A stretch of 64,000 nt of DNA from Furcasterigmium furcatum (Eukaryota; Ascomycota; Sordariomycetes; Glomerellales; Plectosphaerellaceae), in NCBI GenBank assembly GCA_001599815.1, contig BCIA01000004.1, positions 126,862 to 190,861 of the forward strand, read 5' to 3'. Below the pieces are notes generated by a model. That model made no database searches. It was not told the origin of the DNA and saw only the letters and a program-made list of their open reading frames with translations. The position numbers and the translations under genes are program-made. Positions 21,016 through 32,958 of the stretch are shown piece after piece (position 1 is the stretch's first letter; every line of letters begins with the position of its first letter).

Positions 21016-22094
21016 ATGAACGTCCCGGCTTTAGTATCTGAACCTCCATCACCCAACCAATTCGACCCGAAGATGCCGGACAATGTCCATTCTGTGAAGC
21101 GTCGCCAGCCCGCTGCGACTGGTGATGCCGATACCACTACAAGCATTTCTTCTGCCGTCAAAGCAGTGGAAGAAAAAGTCGAAAGGTCCCTGACTCGGCT
21201 CCTCGGCTGGGACGAGCTGCCCGCATGGCGCCGCGACAACGCCTTCATCCTGACAGGATATCGGCCGGACTCCAACTCATATCTTGACTCCTTCGCGAGC
21301 TTGCAATACCTTCACAATGAATCCGTCAACATCTGGTCCCATCTCATCGGCGGTGTCTGTTTCCTTCTCATTGGGGGTTTCTTGTACCACGAGGTTGCGC
21401 CGCGGTACGAGTCGGCTACATCTTCGGATGTCCTGGTCTTTGCGTGCTTCTTTGGTGGTGCTGTCACATGCTTGGGCATGAGCGCGACCTACCACGCAAT
21501 ATCAAACCACTCACCCGGCGTCAGCCGCGTGGGAAATAAGCTGGACTACTTGGGCATTGTCTTCCTCATCGTCGGCAGCTACGTGCCGGCGCTGTACTAT
21601 GGCTTCTTCTGCCTGCCGAAGCTGATGACGGTTTATCTGTCCGTTGTGAGTGTCCTCGGATCGTGGAGGAGCACCCTGCCCCGTGTGTACTGACCCTCAA
21701 CAACAAGATCTGCCTTCTCGGCCTCGGTTGCGCCACGGTCTCCTGGCTGGAGCACTTTCGCACGCCGGAGTGGCGGACCTTCCGGGCTTCCATGTTCGTC
21801 TGCTTCGGCCTCTCCGGCGTGGTGCCGGTCGTGCACGGGCTGCTCGTCTATGGCCGGGACCACATGGAGAAGCGGATGAGCCTGAGCTGGGTGGTGGCCC
21901 ATGGCATGATGTACGTTTTCGGCGCCTTCTTGTATGCCGCTCGCTGGCCCGAGAGGAGCTTCCCGGGGAAGTTCGACATTTGGGGCAGTTCGCATCAGAT
22001 CTTCCACCTGTTCGTGGTGATGGCGGCAGGCACGCACCTGTACGGCATGGGCAAGGCGTTCGATTATCATCACAGCGGTCTGGCGGTGTGTTAG
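21016..22094 (+). CDS. PAQR/Izh (adiponectin receptor-like) membrane protein
   Basis: Predicted 338 aa, exons 21016-21645 and 21708-22094; the junction VYLSV-ICLLGLGC is in phase. Seven membrane spans are expected. Family motifs: FILTGYRPDSNSYLDSFASL before span 1, NESVNIWSHLIGG, then CLGMSATYHAISNHSPG with the first metal His, LDYLGIVFLIVGSYVPALYY, and near the end GSSHQIFHLFVVMAAGTHLYG with the other His residues. These three conserved histidines bind zinc in AdipoR-type receptors, which have ceramidase activity. Yeast Izh proteins act in sterol and zinc homeostasis. A second ATG at 21073 (MPDNVHS) could be the real start. The intron acceptor is AAG instead of CAG/TAG. Confidence 0.9.
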
Positions 22095-22320
22095 TAGGGC
22101 ATGCGGCTGCTCTGGGCCATTTCCCACATGGGACAGCGTGTCTGCGAATAGGCATCACAGCGTTGCGATCCAAGGCAACCTTCCCTGCTTGTAAAACCAT
22201 ATGTTGTATTGAAGGATGGAAAGAAACCACCCTTCGGGATCCCTGACTCCGTCGCCGCAAGATGTCGCTTCGTCCGATCATGTTGATGTCGTGGTATAGT
22301 GGTACGATCGTGCTCTAGCT

Positions 22321-22632
22321 TTACTTCTTGCCGCTCTTCTTGATGCCGCCTCCGGTGAGGGGTCCCTTGCCAGAGGCCTTGGCCGCCATCTCCTTGCGCG
22401 CCTTCTCGTCTAGATTGATTGTCAGAGCAGAAAGGCATCCACGGGACCAGCGAGCACATACCGGCCTTCTGCTTCTCTCTGTAAGCGAGATCCTCGTCGT
22501 CCAGGTCCTTGGCCTGCTTCTTGGCCGCCTTCAAAGGCTTCGCCTTGCCACCTAGAACGAGGTGAATCAGCCATGCTGTCCGTCCGCAACGGCGTAGGCA
22601 TTTGCCTTACCTTCACGACTGGCGCCACCCAT
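22321..22632 (-). CDS. TMA7: translation machinery-associated protein 7
   Basis: Predicted 66 aa, exons 22632-22611, 22551-22462 and 22409-22321, all in phase. Very basic small protein: MGGASREGGKAKPLKAAKKQ, then AKDLDDEDLAYREKQKADEK, ending ASGKGPLTGGGIKKSGKK. This matches Tma7 end to end (Coiled-coil domain 72 family). In yeast it co-purifies with ribosomes and affects translation efficiency. The first exon is just 22 nt. It is divergent from the PRP4 kinase gene and convergent with the PAQR gene. Confidence 0.93.
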
Positions 22633-23117
22633 GATGCTTTCGGGAAAAGTGTAGGTACGGTGGTGTAGAGAATGGTGGATCGCGCTCGGCAGGAAACGCA
22701 GGGGAAAATTGGGTTGAGGCGGGATTTGGAGGATGGGAAAGACGGCGGTGGTGGGGGTGGTTGACCACAGGGTCTGATAAGAGCGCGGGCGCTTATCGGC
22801 GTCAGCAACAGGGAAGATGACTAAGCATATTTCTTGTCTTCCGGTTCTCAACATCATCAACGACGCCACTCCAACTCTCTGAAACTGCTCTTCCCACGTC
22901 ATCGACAAGCACAATCGCCCCAGCTGCTTCTCTTGTCGATTTTGCTGTATGGACTGAGTCGCCGACAATCTCCGGTTCGCCTTGATTCCTGCTTCTCCGC
23001 AAGCTCCTGCAAACGTCTGCTGACACGCGCTTCTTCTGACCCCTTCCAAAGACCAGGCGACAGCCTCTGTCGAATCACCGAGCACTCTTTCCCCCCAGCC
23101 TTGTTTCTGCAGTCACC
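22633..23117. other. divergent promoter: TMA7 / PRP4
   Basis: 485 bp between diverging genes. Nothing beyond presumed promoters and leaders was recognised. Confidence 0.45.
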
Positions 23118-25710
23118 ATGGCTTCCAGCTCCGACGAAGGAGAGATCATCGAGAACAAGGTTCTGGATTTGAAGGCAACCTCACTGCCGAAGAAGCTTGA
23201 AGGAAACGGTGTTGACCGGACAGACAGACAACGAGAGACTTTCTCGGCCCCCAGGTCTCCCGATTTCGACAGCCCCTATGCTCGCGCCTCTCGACGCAGC
23301 CGATCTCCTCGTGGTCAGAAGCGACCCCGAGATGAGCGTGACCACGTAGGAGCCCGGGGCCGCGATGATCCACGTCGCTTCCGCGTTCACTACGAAGACT
23401 CCGACCCCGAAGCGGACTCGTACAGACGGTCGCGCGTTTCTTACGATGATCTCGACCGCCCGCCCAGCCGATCTTCCGCAAGTGGCCGGGACAGCCGCCC
23501 ACGAGCGCACAGTCGTGAGCGCAACCCGAGACGCGACGCCGATGCGCACCCCGGCCAGCGAGATGGCCGGGCCGCTCCCCCTCGCTCCCCACCAGGTTCT
23601 CACCGTGGCGATCGTGGCCGGAATCGAGACGACCATCGAAGGGGACGGGACGTTCGATTTGTCCGCGGCGAAGATGGACCCCTGCCCACCCGACCAAACG
23701 TCTCCAGAGAGCTTCAGAACGGCCGCAGCGACGGAGGAGATTACGATCGAAGACACGATGCAGGACCATCAGCCAACTCGCGTGCGGCCAATGGAACGCG
23801 GCCCTCGATCCTGAAAAACCGCGAGGAGACCTCCCAGGACCAGGCCGACATAGACTTTGAGGAGCCGACTGTGGTGGATGAAGATGCCGAGATCGAGCGC
23901 CGGCGCAAGCGGCGCGCTGAGCTGCTCGCGAAGTCCAGTTCTGCCACGCCTCTCCTCGTCAATGCGTTGCACACAGCCGCGGAAAGATCCAGGGGAGCAT
24001 CGCCCTCATTGGCGCAGCACAGCACATCTTCGGCGGCGGATGTCCAAACTCCGCAATCCGGTAAGTCTGGTCAGCCCTCACTGAAGACCTTCGCTAACAG
24101 GTTAGATGCGGCGTCACCTGGGCCGGGAACACCTCTTAGCCACGGGGAACAATCACCCGCTCTCGAGATTACGGACGAGACTGATCTGGTGAACCGACAT
24201 GCCATACAAGACGTCATGGACGATGGGCCATCAGCCGCAGACTACGACCCGACTTTGGACATGCGAGCGGACGGCATCCGAGATGAGATGAGAAATGGAC
24301 ACGTCGGCCTTCATGGCCAGGCCCTGGATGACTCGGCCCCTGAAGAGCAGGAAGCTGAAGAGCCTCAGGCACAGGAGGCAGCAAAGCCGGAGGCTGATGA
24401 CGATGACGACGACTTTGACATGTTTGCTGACGATTTCGACGAGGAGAAGTATGCCGCACCGAAGCAGTCCAAAGCTGAGGTGGTGGTGGCAGACAAGGCC
24501 GGCCCGTCGCTCACGCTCCCGGCAGGCGGTATCCTCGAAGGAGACGACAGAGAAGGATACTACAAGATTCGAATCGGTGAAGTCCTAAACGGTCGATATC
24601 AGGTGCAGTCGACCCTGGGCAAAGGCATGTTCTCTGGCGTGGCCCGAGCCGTCGATACACAGACGAAGAAGCTGGTGGCCATCAAGATCATGCGAAACAA
24701 CGACGCTCTCCGGAAAGGTGGCTTCGTGGAGATCAACATCCTCCAGAAGCTGAACTCGGCTGACCCCGAAGGTCGGAAGCACATTGTCAAGTTTGAGCAC
24801 TACTTCGACCACAAGAGCCATCTTTGCATGGCATTCGAGAATCTCAGCCTGAACTTGCGGGAAGTGCTCCGCAAGTTTGGAAACAACGTGGGCATCAACC
24901 TGGGCGCGACCAGGGCGTATGCTTACCAGATCTTCGTCGGCCTCGCCCACATGCGCAAATGCAGCATCATCCACGCGGATCTCAAGCCTGACAATATTCT
25001 TGTAAGTACATGGCTAACCTGGCTCGTGACGAATGAGTTGCTGACTATTTCAGGTCAACGAGAGCCGCAATGTTCTAAAGATATGCGATCTGGGAACTGG
25101 CATCGATCGGTCTGATGCAGCCACGGCTCACAACGAGGTCACTCCATACCTTGTCAGTCGCTTCTACAGAGCGCCTGAGATCATCTTGGGAATGCCTTAT
25201 GACTATGCCATCGACGTGTGGTCCATCGGTTGCACGCTGTACGAGCTCTACACCGGCAAGATTCTGTTCACCGGCGACAGCAACAACCAGATGCTCAAGG
25301 CCATCATGGAGATCCGCGGCAGGTTCACTCCCAAGCTGTTCAAGCGAGGCCAGCTCTCCACCGCGCATTTCGACGACCTCGGCAACTTCATCAGCGTCGA
25401 GAGAGATCGAGCTCTCGGGAAGGTCCGTTTCTCTGCCAGCTCCTTCCCTAATCTGCATATTGTTCTGGTTGCTGACTGATTGCCTTTACAGACGGCTGTG
25501 CGAACTCTATCCATTGTCAAGCCGACGCGCGATCTGAGGACACGCCTGACGGCTGCGTCGGCCGGCATGAGCGAGGGAGAGACCAGAGACCTCAACAACT
25601 TCATCGATCTCCTCGAACACTGCCTCGCACTCAACCCAGAGAAGCGCATCAAGGCGGCAGATGCCTTGAAACACCCGTTCTTCGCTGCGAAGGCCACGGC
25701 AAAGCACTAA
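23118..25710 (+). CDS. PRP4: pre-mRNA splicing kinase Prp4-like
   Basis: Predicted 823 aa, exons 23118-25001, 25054-25422 and 25492-25710. Residues 1-450 are a disordered RS/RD-rich tail (ARASRRSRSPRGQKRPRDE, RGRNRDDHRRGRDVRF), then acidic stretches (DDDDDDFDMFADDFDEE). The kinase domain starts near 490: LGKGMFSGVARAVD, VAIKIMRNND, GGFVEINILQKL, IIHADLKPDNILVNE, then KICDLGTGID, VTPYLVSRFYRAPEIILGMP and YDYAIDVWSIGCTLYEL. This is the CMGC Prp4/PRPF4B kinase, which phosphorylates Prp6/Prp31 to activate the B spliceosome. Two changes are visible: HAD in place of HRD and DLG in place of DFG. The catalytic Asp is kept in both, so it should be active. Confidence 0.93.
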
Positions 25711-28700
25711 CGAATCCCGATGAGGACGGCTGGAGATTAAGCTTAAGGGTATAATTTTGGGCTGTCTTTGTCATGTTGCATAGCCTACTCTATACGCAAT
25801 ATGGAAGTTGCCGCCCGTCCAGCAAGCTGAGTACGCTGAAAGTGAGCTTTCCTCCGATGTGTGCCAACCACCAACGCTTGAGCCGGTGCCTCTCCTCCTG
25901 CTGGCCTGCCCATCCTGGCCGGCAAGTTCCCATGGTTGATGCGCCGGTTCTCAAGCTGACAATCACCGCCGTTGGCGCAGCCTGCCCGATAACTGACGCG
26001 CAGTGTCGCTGGACGGATGCATCAGATCTCGTTTCGACAAGGGTCCGTGGCGCGCCATTGAAGAGCGGTGTGCTCTGCTGAAATGGTCTCATATGGAGTG
26101 CATGCTGATTTTCGCTGCAAGCGTCTGCAGGGAGGTCGGTGTTGCTCCGGAGTCGATACCATTCACGTGGGGTAACGGATCAACCCATGGGCTGGGTGAG
26201 TGAGACAGAGCCAGGAGTTTCCTCGGTGAGAAACATTCGAGAATGAGCTGGGAATAGGGGACCTCACTCGCCTCACTCGAGGTTTTGGCTGCACTATCCA
26301 GCCGTTTGCGAACATCTCTCGTGATGTCCATTGGCTCGGTGGCACAGTCCACCTCAGCGTGGCTGCCGGGCGGAGAAGCAGGACGGAAGACCAGGCGACC
26401 CGGCGGCAGGGTTGTCGGAGCTTTACTCGATCCGGCTAGGCATGAACCAGCTGAACAGACCGCTTCTTTCTCGAAGGTCAGTGCCGTTGATCATCTCTGG
26501 CCATCTGGGCGCCTGAGATCTGAGGCAGAAAGCCGTTTCGCCCTGACCCTTGCCGCACTGCTCGAGGAACCGCCCGTCCCCCTCAGACTTCGGCACTGCA
26601 GCATGGGGGGCCCTCGCTCGCCCGAGACACGGCCTCGCGAGTGGCCCATGATCCATGCTGCTTCTCGGAGCGTTGCAGAAGGCCTGTCCCCTGCCTGTAT
26701 AGCACAGAAACCTGCATGCCCTTCCCTACGACATCGCCACCGGCGGTCTCTCACGTAACGCGGAGTGCCGCAGCTCCTGTCTGCTGCCGAGGAATCCGCC
26801 TGCCACTATCATGCGCAGTCCTAATAAAAGCACTAGCTACTGAGTAATAGGACAGGCTGGCCTGCTGGCTGGCCTAGTGCTAGGCAGAGGATCCGAGCTC
26901 AGATCGCCGCCGCGGACCCAGCGCGAGGCCGTCGCCGGGAAGAAAGGCACCGTAGCGGCGAGTTGGTGCCACGCCACGTTCTGGGCCACAAACCGTCGTG
27001 CGTCCACCACCACCAGCACCACCAGCTGAACGGCGGCGGCGCCTGCGTGCGTGGACACTGGCACACTGGGACTGGGACTGGCACGCGGGACGCTTCTGCG
27101 CAGTAGCGTGGCACAGACTTTCACCAAGAGACGGCAGCATGCCGCCAAACCCGCATCAGAGATGAGGACCGGACCTGGTGACGGGGTCGCCTGCGACTCA
27201 CTCATCCTCCCCCATCGACGGGCGCTAGGCATGCGACAAGACTTGGATGGGTTGTGCTCATTGGGCGCCGGTGACAGCCTTCGTGGTCTGTGTTCCCACC
27301 CGTTCCTCACGCCCGACAGCCTCATTTTTGCCAGACAAGCCAGACAAGCCAGGCCAGCCCCCGCCCCGACCAGTCACGGCTCACCAGACCTCGAGATCTG
27401 CTGGGCGTCAAAGGCCAATGGAGAGCGGGTCTGCTGTTGTGAGGCTGTCTGGCTTGATTGCCTCGCAACTTGGCTGTCTCGTGCGCCGATAACATACAGG
27501 GGGGGTGGCATGGGACGCGCCCAATCGTCTGAGCAGGACGGAATGGAGATGTGGGATCAGACAGGGAACCAACAGGGAATCCAGGACTCCATGACTTGCC
27601 TGAGGCATCCATGCCTGGGATGTCAGCCAGTCGGCGCCCCGGTGCAGCCTGCAATGCCACGCAGCATCCTTGCCCGCATTCCATGCTGGGCGACAGGCAT
27701 GTTCCATCTCTCTCGCGCCGCAGTTGGTGGTTCAAGTGTTGTTCCGTTTCTGCTCGTGAGTGATGATCCAGATGTGCCAAACATCATCACGGTGACGATG
27801 AGAAAAGACACCGACGAGATCAGCCGTTCCCAAACCAAGTGCAAGTACCAAGTATCACCCGGCCTTCCGTGGCCCGGGAGATTGCCTGCTTTCCGCGAGA
27901 TTCCATGATCACCGCCGTGATATCATGTCATGTCAAGCCGTGCGCGATGACAGATCACAACAAAAGATGCTGTGGCACCACCACCCGCCACCCTCCTTTT
28001 CGCTGTGTCAGTCAGTCCGTCGGGGCATCTCAGCTTCAGCGAATAAGGGCCTCGTCGACGTCTGCGAGTCGAGACAAGAGCGCTTGCGGTGTAGGCTTGT
28101 TGGCTTGCAGCAGCGTAGTCTCTGACTGATCAGCCGATGGAAGACTCAGGAAGCTCTCCCCTCTGATGATCACGTCGTCAGATGGCCCGGCATGAGTCGC
28201 GATACTTCGGGCTGGCAGAACCGCTGGCCTGGATGAAAGTCTGTTCGCGGCACCGACGGGACTGTTGGTGGCTCTTGGGCTCCCGCCGTCCTGGTGCGTG
28301 CCCTCACTCACCGACGAGGACGGGACCGCACAGAGTGATGTGCGCTCGTCCTGCAGACGGCATATGATGGCACAAAGCCCGTGCATCTCCCCAGCCACTG
28401 GGGATCGATGCCCAGTCAAGCCAGTCCAAGGCAAGTCAGCAGCGAGCAACCCTGGGACCGGATCCTTCTGCAAGCACTCGATGGCCCCGGGGGAACAGGC
28501 GCTCCCCGTCGTCCACTCAGGAAGAGGCGGTGCGACACCACCACGTCCCTAGATCAAGTCACGGACCACTCAGGTCGCCGCGCCACGGAAGCCCTCGTAC
28601 ATCCGTAGCGTCACGAAAGCGTGGCCCTGGGTCGACCTGACGTCTTCCACCCGCCGTTGGTTGGTCAGGGCGTCCACGCATGGCGCAGAGAGACACCGCA

Positions 28701-29573
28701 GACGTAAGGCCGCCGCCCCCCTCCCTCCACCCACCCCGTGTTCAGGCCAGCCAAAGAGGCGCAACCTTAACGGATGCCTCGCTAGCTCTGGATCAGTGAA
28801 GCTGGGCCCTGCACGAAACGAGAATAGCCTGACCGAACTATGTGTGTGGGTAAGACACGACCCGGCACAACCACCCCGGCGGCCCCCCCTTGTCTCGAGT
28901 AATATTGCGACCCGCGACAAGGATGGGCCAGGTTTGCCCAGACAGAGATCACTCACTGGTGGGTAGCGGTGGGTGTGCCAGAGGAGGACGGACCATCCGA
29001 CCAGGAGGAACGCCAGCGCCCGCCTTGCCGCCTCACTGTCATGCCTGCTGGACTGTACCATACATTATCTCCTCCATAGCCTCCTCCATCACAACCACTA
29101 TCACAACCTCCTCCGCCCCCGACTTCCCAGACCTTCCACCTTCCCTTCGACAAACCCCTTCTTCCTCTCTTCCGGTAACTCCTTCACCGGCCTGACGCTC
29201 CTCACAACACGCTTGACCCAAACAACTCCCCGGCCGCCCATCCCGACCCAACTCTCTCAGACCGAAGCATCGCCTCTTCTTGACCCGTTAACTCGACGTC
29301 AACCCGTGGACTTGGAACTGCAACCCAGAGGACTTTTCCGTATCATACCCAGAGGATATTCTGCCGGACCAGGACATTTGCTGCTTCTATCGTTGCCGTT
29401 GCTTTGGTTCTGCAATCTCGGTCCTGCCCATCAGGATAGAGACCTACCTCCCCCCAAATCCCCCTTCTCCTTTCTCCATCTCCAGTCTGTCCGGACTTCT
29501 CTCGCCCGAGGAGCCCAGCACAGACGGTCCCGCCAGAAAGGATTCATTCATACGTTTCGGACCAGCACATAAC
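25711..29573. other. 3.9-kb gene-free region before the Ran1-like kinase
   Basis: No conserved protein or RNA gene could be read. A 285-codon plus frame (27051-27908) exists, but its Cys/Trp/Arg-rich product looks random. Short CCAGACAAG repeats lie near 27330-27355. The last 550 bp (from about 29020) are pyrimidine-rich (CTCC, CCTCC, TTCC runs) and should be a long 5' leader of the kinase gene. Confidence 0.5.
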
Positions 29574-31220
29574 ATGCAGCATGTCCCAGGATTTGGATAT
29601 CCCACACCACCGGCATCGCCCGTGTACGGCGCCAGGTGCCTGTACCAACAGCCGATAACGACCGTACCCCCCAGCCAAGCGCGTTACATCCCCCTGACGC
29701 CGGAGGCCAGGCTCGGCCGATGCCTGGAAGGAAAGCTGCAACTGACCTCCATCCTTGGAACGGGCGCCTATGGCGTCGTCTATGGCGCGATCGACATCAA
29801 GACGGGCCTGCGGTACGCCGTCAAGTGCCTCAGCAAGTTCAACCCTGATGGGACTCCGTTGGATCGCCGGCAGCTCGCCTTCCAGAACCGCGAGATCCGG
29901 CTGCACTACCTGGCGTCGGCCCATCACAACGTGGTCTCCATGTTGAAGATCGTCGACGAGCCGGACTGCATCTACGTCATCCTGGAGTATTGCCCGGAAG
30001 GAGATCTGTTTCTTAACATCACGGAGCGCGGTCAGTATGTTGGAAAGGATGCTCTGGCCAAGAGTGTCTTCCTTCAGATTTTGGATGCCGTTGAACATTG
30101 CCACTCTCTTGGAATCTACCACCGGGATCTGAAGCCGGAGAACATCCTCGTCACGGACCATGGAGACACCGTCAAGCTTGCAGACTTCGGTCTCGCCATC
30201 GCGGCGGACCGCTCTGAAGATTATGGCTGCGGTTCAACTTTTTATATGAGTCCAGGTAGGCACACACCTCGTCCAGGACCAGCTTCCTCTCTCCCCCCTT
30301 CGTCCTCCCCGTCCCCAGCACCACTAACGCTCTCTCTTTCTCTCTCCGCAGAATGTCTGGATCATGATGCCCGGAAGCCCTTTTACTACTGCGCCCCCAA
30401 TGATGTCTGGAGCCTTGGAGTCATTCTTGTCAACCTGACATGTGGACGCAACCCGTGGAAACAGGCTTCCTGCGAGGATTCCACATACCGGGCATACCTC
30501 CGGTCCAAGGACTTCCTCAAGACCATCCTGCCCGTGTCTGATGACCTCAACGACATCCTGGGACGGATCTTCACAAGTGACCCGACCCAAAGGATCTCGA
30601 TCCGGGAACTGCGAGCCAGAATCATGGAATGCCCCGGATTCACGGTCCCGGCCGTTGCGCCAGTGGCCCTGCCCACGCCGCCGGCATCGCCCCAACCCAC
30701 CCCTGTATACGTTGAAAACGAGGACATGATCCTCACCGAACATGACGCGGCCCTCTCACCCGCCTCGTCCACCTCGGACTCCGACTCGGACTGCTCCGAC
30801 GACGACGTCTCGCTCGTCTCCAGCGACTCGACCATCGACGACATGGACGACGACTTCTTCCGCGAGCAGCAACAGGAGACATCCCAGGACTGCCCGCTGT
30901 TCACACTCGACCACGAGGAATCGCCATCCCAGTCCTTCGTCCCCCACCACGAGTTCGTGTCGGAACAGTACACTGGTCCCGTACCTCCGCCTCCCACATA
31001 TCACCACCAGGAGCAGGTGCCGTTCCACCTCCCGAACATGCACGCTCCCGTACCGGCTCCTCCGCAGGTTGTTTCCTACATGCCTGAGAAGTCCTACCTG
31101 CCCATTCTCTGGGATCACATGGTAAAGTACGTTCAGCAGGTGCCTCCGCCTGCCTACCAGCCTCACCAACCCTTCCACCACCAGGTGCCCCTTTTTGTCG
31201 CACCCCAGGGCTGCTACTAA
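29574..31220 (+). CDS. Ran1/Vhs1/Sks1-type serine/threonine kinase
   Basis: Predicted 516 aa, exons 29574-30255 and 30352-31220; the intron falls inside the activation segment (FYMSP-ECLDHD) and has a long pyrimidine tract. Kinase domain covers residues about 55-360: LGTGAYGVVYGAID, YAVKCLSKF, FQNREIRLHYLA, IYVILEYCPEGDLFLNI, YHRDLKPENILVTD, VKLADFGLAIAA, VWSLGVILVNLTCGRNPWK. This set is close to fission yeast Ran1/Pat1 and budding yeast Vhs1/Sks1/Ksp1, linked to nutrient signalling and meiosis control. The C-terminal 150 residues are disordered: a Ser/Asp run (SSTSDSDSDCSDDD), then a Pro/His/Gln-rich tail. Upstream is an unusually long gene-free leader. Which of the Ran1 paralogues it is cannot be settled here. 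Confidence 0.85.
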   Translation: MQHVPGFGYPTPPASPVYGARCLYQQPITTVPPSQARYIPLTPEARLGRCLEGKLQLTSILGTGAYGVVYGAIDIKTGLRYAVKCLSKFNPDGTPLDRRQLAFQNREIRLHYLASAHHNVVSMLKIVDEPDCIYVILEYCPEGDLFLNITERGQYVGKDALAKSVFLQILDAVEHCHSLGIYHRDLKPENILVTDHGDTVKLADFGLAIAADRSEDYGCGSTFYMSPGRHTPRPGPASSLPPSSSPSPAPLTLSLSLSAECLDHDARKPFYYCAPNDVWSLGVILVNLTCGRNPWKQASCEDSTYRAYLRSKDFLKTILPVSDDLNDILGRIFTSDPTQRISIRELRARIMECPGFTVPAVAPVALPTPPASPQPTPVYVENEDMILTEHDAALSPASSTSDSDSDCSDDDVSLVSSDSTIDDMDDDFFREQQQETSQDCPLFTLDHEESPSQSFVPHHEFVSEQYTGPVPPPPTYHHQEQVPFHLPNMHAPVPAPPQVVSYMPEKSYLPILWDHMVKYVQQVPPPAYQPHQPFHHQVPLFVAPQGCY

Positions 31221-32958
31221 ACCACGACACGTTCACTGCCACGTGCCCCCGGACAGGATAGGACTGGACTTGCCTGGACATACATACCCAGCCGACCCGC
31301 CGGTCCTGTGGAATACGTTAGGCTTCACGCTGGACTCTGGCACCGCCAGCTCTGGCTCCAAGTGCCCCCCTTGGAGCCTCACTCCGTTTCGGAGAGACCT
31401 CCCACCCAAGCCCTCATGTGGCTATGGACTGCCACCCGGCACCACCAACGACCCATCTTAATTTCGTTGTATCTCTATCTCCTTTTCTTCTTCTCCAAGA
31501 TCACCCCCACGGTTCATCATTCCGCGGGACTTGGCTTTCCGGGCAAACCAAGCCCGTCCTGGCTCCAACACTGTACGATGGTTCTCTTTTCTTTTCTTTT
31601 ATGAATAGCGCGGAGTTGGGGAGGGAGAGGCCGTCGTCGTTTTCTGTTGATACTCAATTTTTATCGCGGGCGCTCAAGCGGATCAAGCAAGCAAGAAAGC
31701 ACGGCCGGAGGGGCCGTTCGATGCCCCCGGCGTTCTCATTGTCACTTCACGGGCTGGCATGCCCCGGGTTCAAAACGGGGTGGGAAGTAGGAAAAAACTT
31801 CTACAAATGTCGCACTCAAACTTCTTCAACTGTATTCAATTCTGGGCTACGGCAAGTACAAGAGCAAGCAAGAGTCGAGACGAAGGTGGCGCGAGGACAT
31901 AGAGAAGAAGAGATTCGTTCTTGTCCGATGGAAGCGCGGCTCTAGAGGAGGCGAACTTGTGCGTACGGGAAATACAAAAGACATTGGGCTTTACGGCTTC
32001 ACTGCTGATACACACCGTTCCCCTTGACTGACTGACTTGGGTCCAACCGCTCGCCTGCAAGTGATATGAAAAAGGGGGGACCATGGAAGCCCCCGGAGCA
32101 TCCCATCCCCCCTGAGTAGAAGCTCTCTCGTAGCCCAGAGTGGTGGTCCACACGATCTTCATCCAATGTTCTACGACCTTGCCTAAACCGGCCACTATCG
32201 CGCGATGATCAACAGGCCACTCCCCTCTTTGTACCACGATGCCGGTTCGAGGCTGGGTCGCACGCTAGCCCGGCCGGACTCTGCTCCTATTCCTCCCCAG
32301 CCGGTTCCTGGGGAGCGTGGCAGACTGAGTTCGTCCAGGCGTCGACTGGGCGTGTCCTAACCGCCCCGGGATAAGTCAATTGGGCTATCAGGGTCCCCAG
32401 TTTGTGATCGCCAGCTTCGGGGGTGGTCAGATGGCCACGCAGCATGACGAGCTCCTTGACTCGCCGCAGCTCCTTGACTCGTCACGCGAAAACGACGACG
32501 ACGACGGGACTTACGGCAGCACGGGCGCTCGGAGATTGGTAGAGATGGCTGGAGCGGCCGCAGACAGCTTGCCAAGATGAACAGAGCAGATGAGCTACGA
32601 AAGAGGAGATCCTGCACGCGGTTGAGCTAGTCGGGAACAGTCCGGTTTGAGGCTGGCATTCAACGGCGTCCACAACGGAAGGCAAGCGAATAATGTTGCT
32701 ATCTCATTACAATGTCCTGCCATGTCTCGCCCGCTCGCTTGGGCCGGGGAGCACCGAATCCATCCTTTCCATGTCTCTGAGACTTGTGTTACCCCCCATG
32801 ACATGGTCTCGCAGCATCGTTGGGCTAGCGCGTTGCAACCCTCCTCCCCGGAGATGCTATCGTCAAGACGTTGAACACTGATGCAGACATAGCGTGAAAT
32901 ACGGGACGACAGAATGAGACTGTCCACGTCATCCTGCTCCAAGCCCAGGCCACCGAAG
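31221..32958. other. convergent gene-free region
   Basis: 1.7 kb between the 3' ends of the kinase and the large membrane protein. A perfect short duplication of AGCTCCTTGACTCG lies at 32450-32480, followed by an (ACG)n run near 32492. No gene is recognised. Confidence 0.45.

Noticed and set aside
27051..27908. 285-codon plus-strand frame in the long gene-free region
   Set aside because: Residue use looks random (many Cys, Trp, Arg and Pro), there is no recognisable domain, and strong frames occur by chance in GC-rich DNA.
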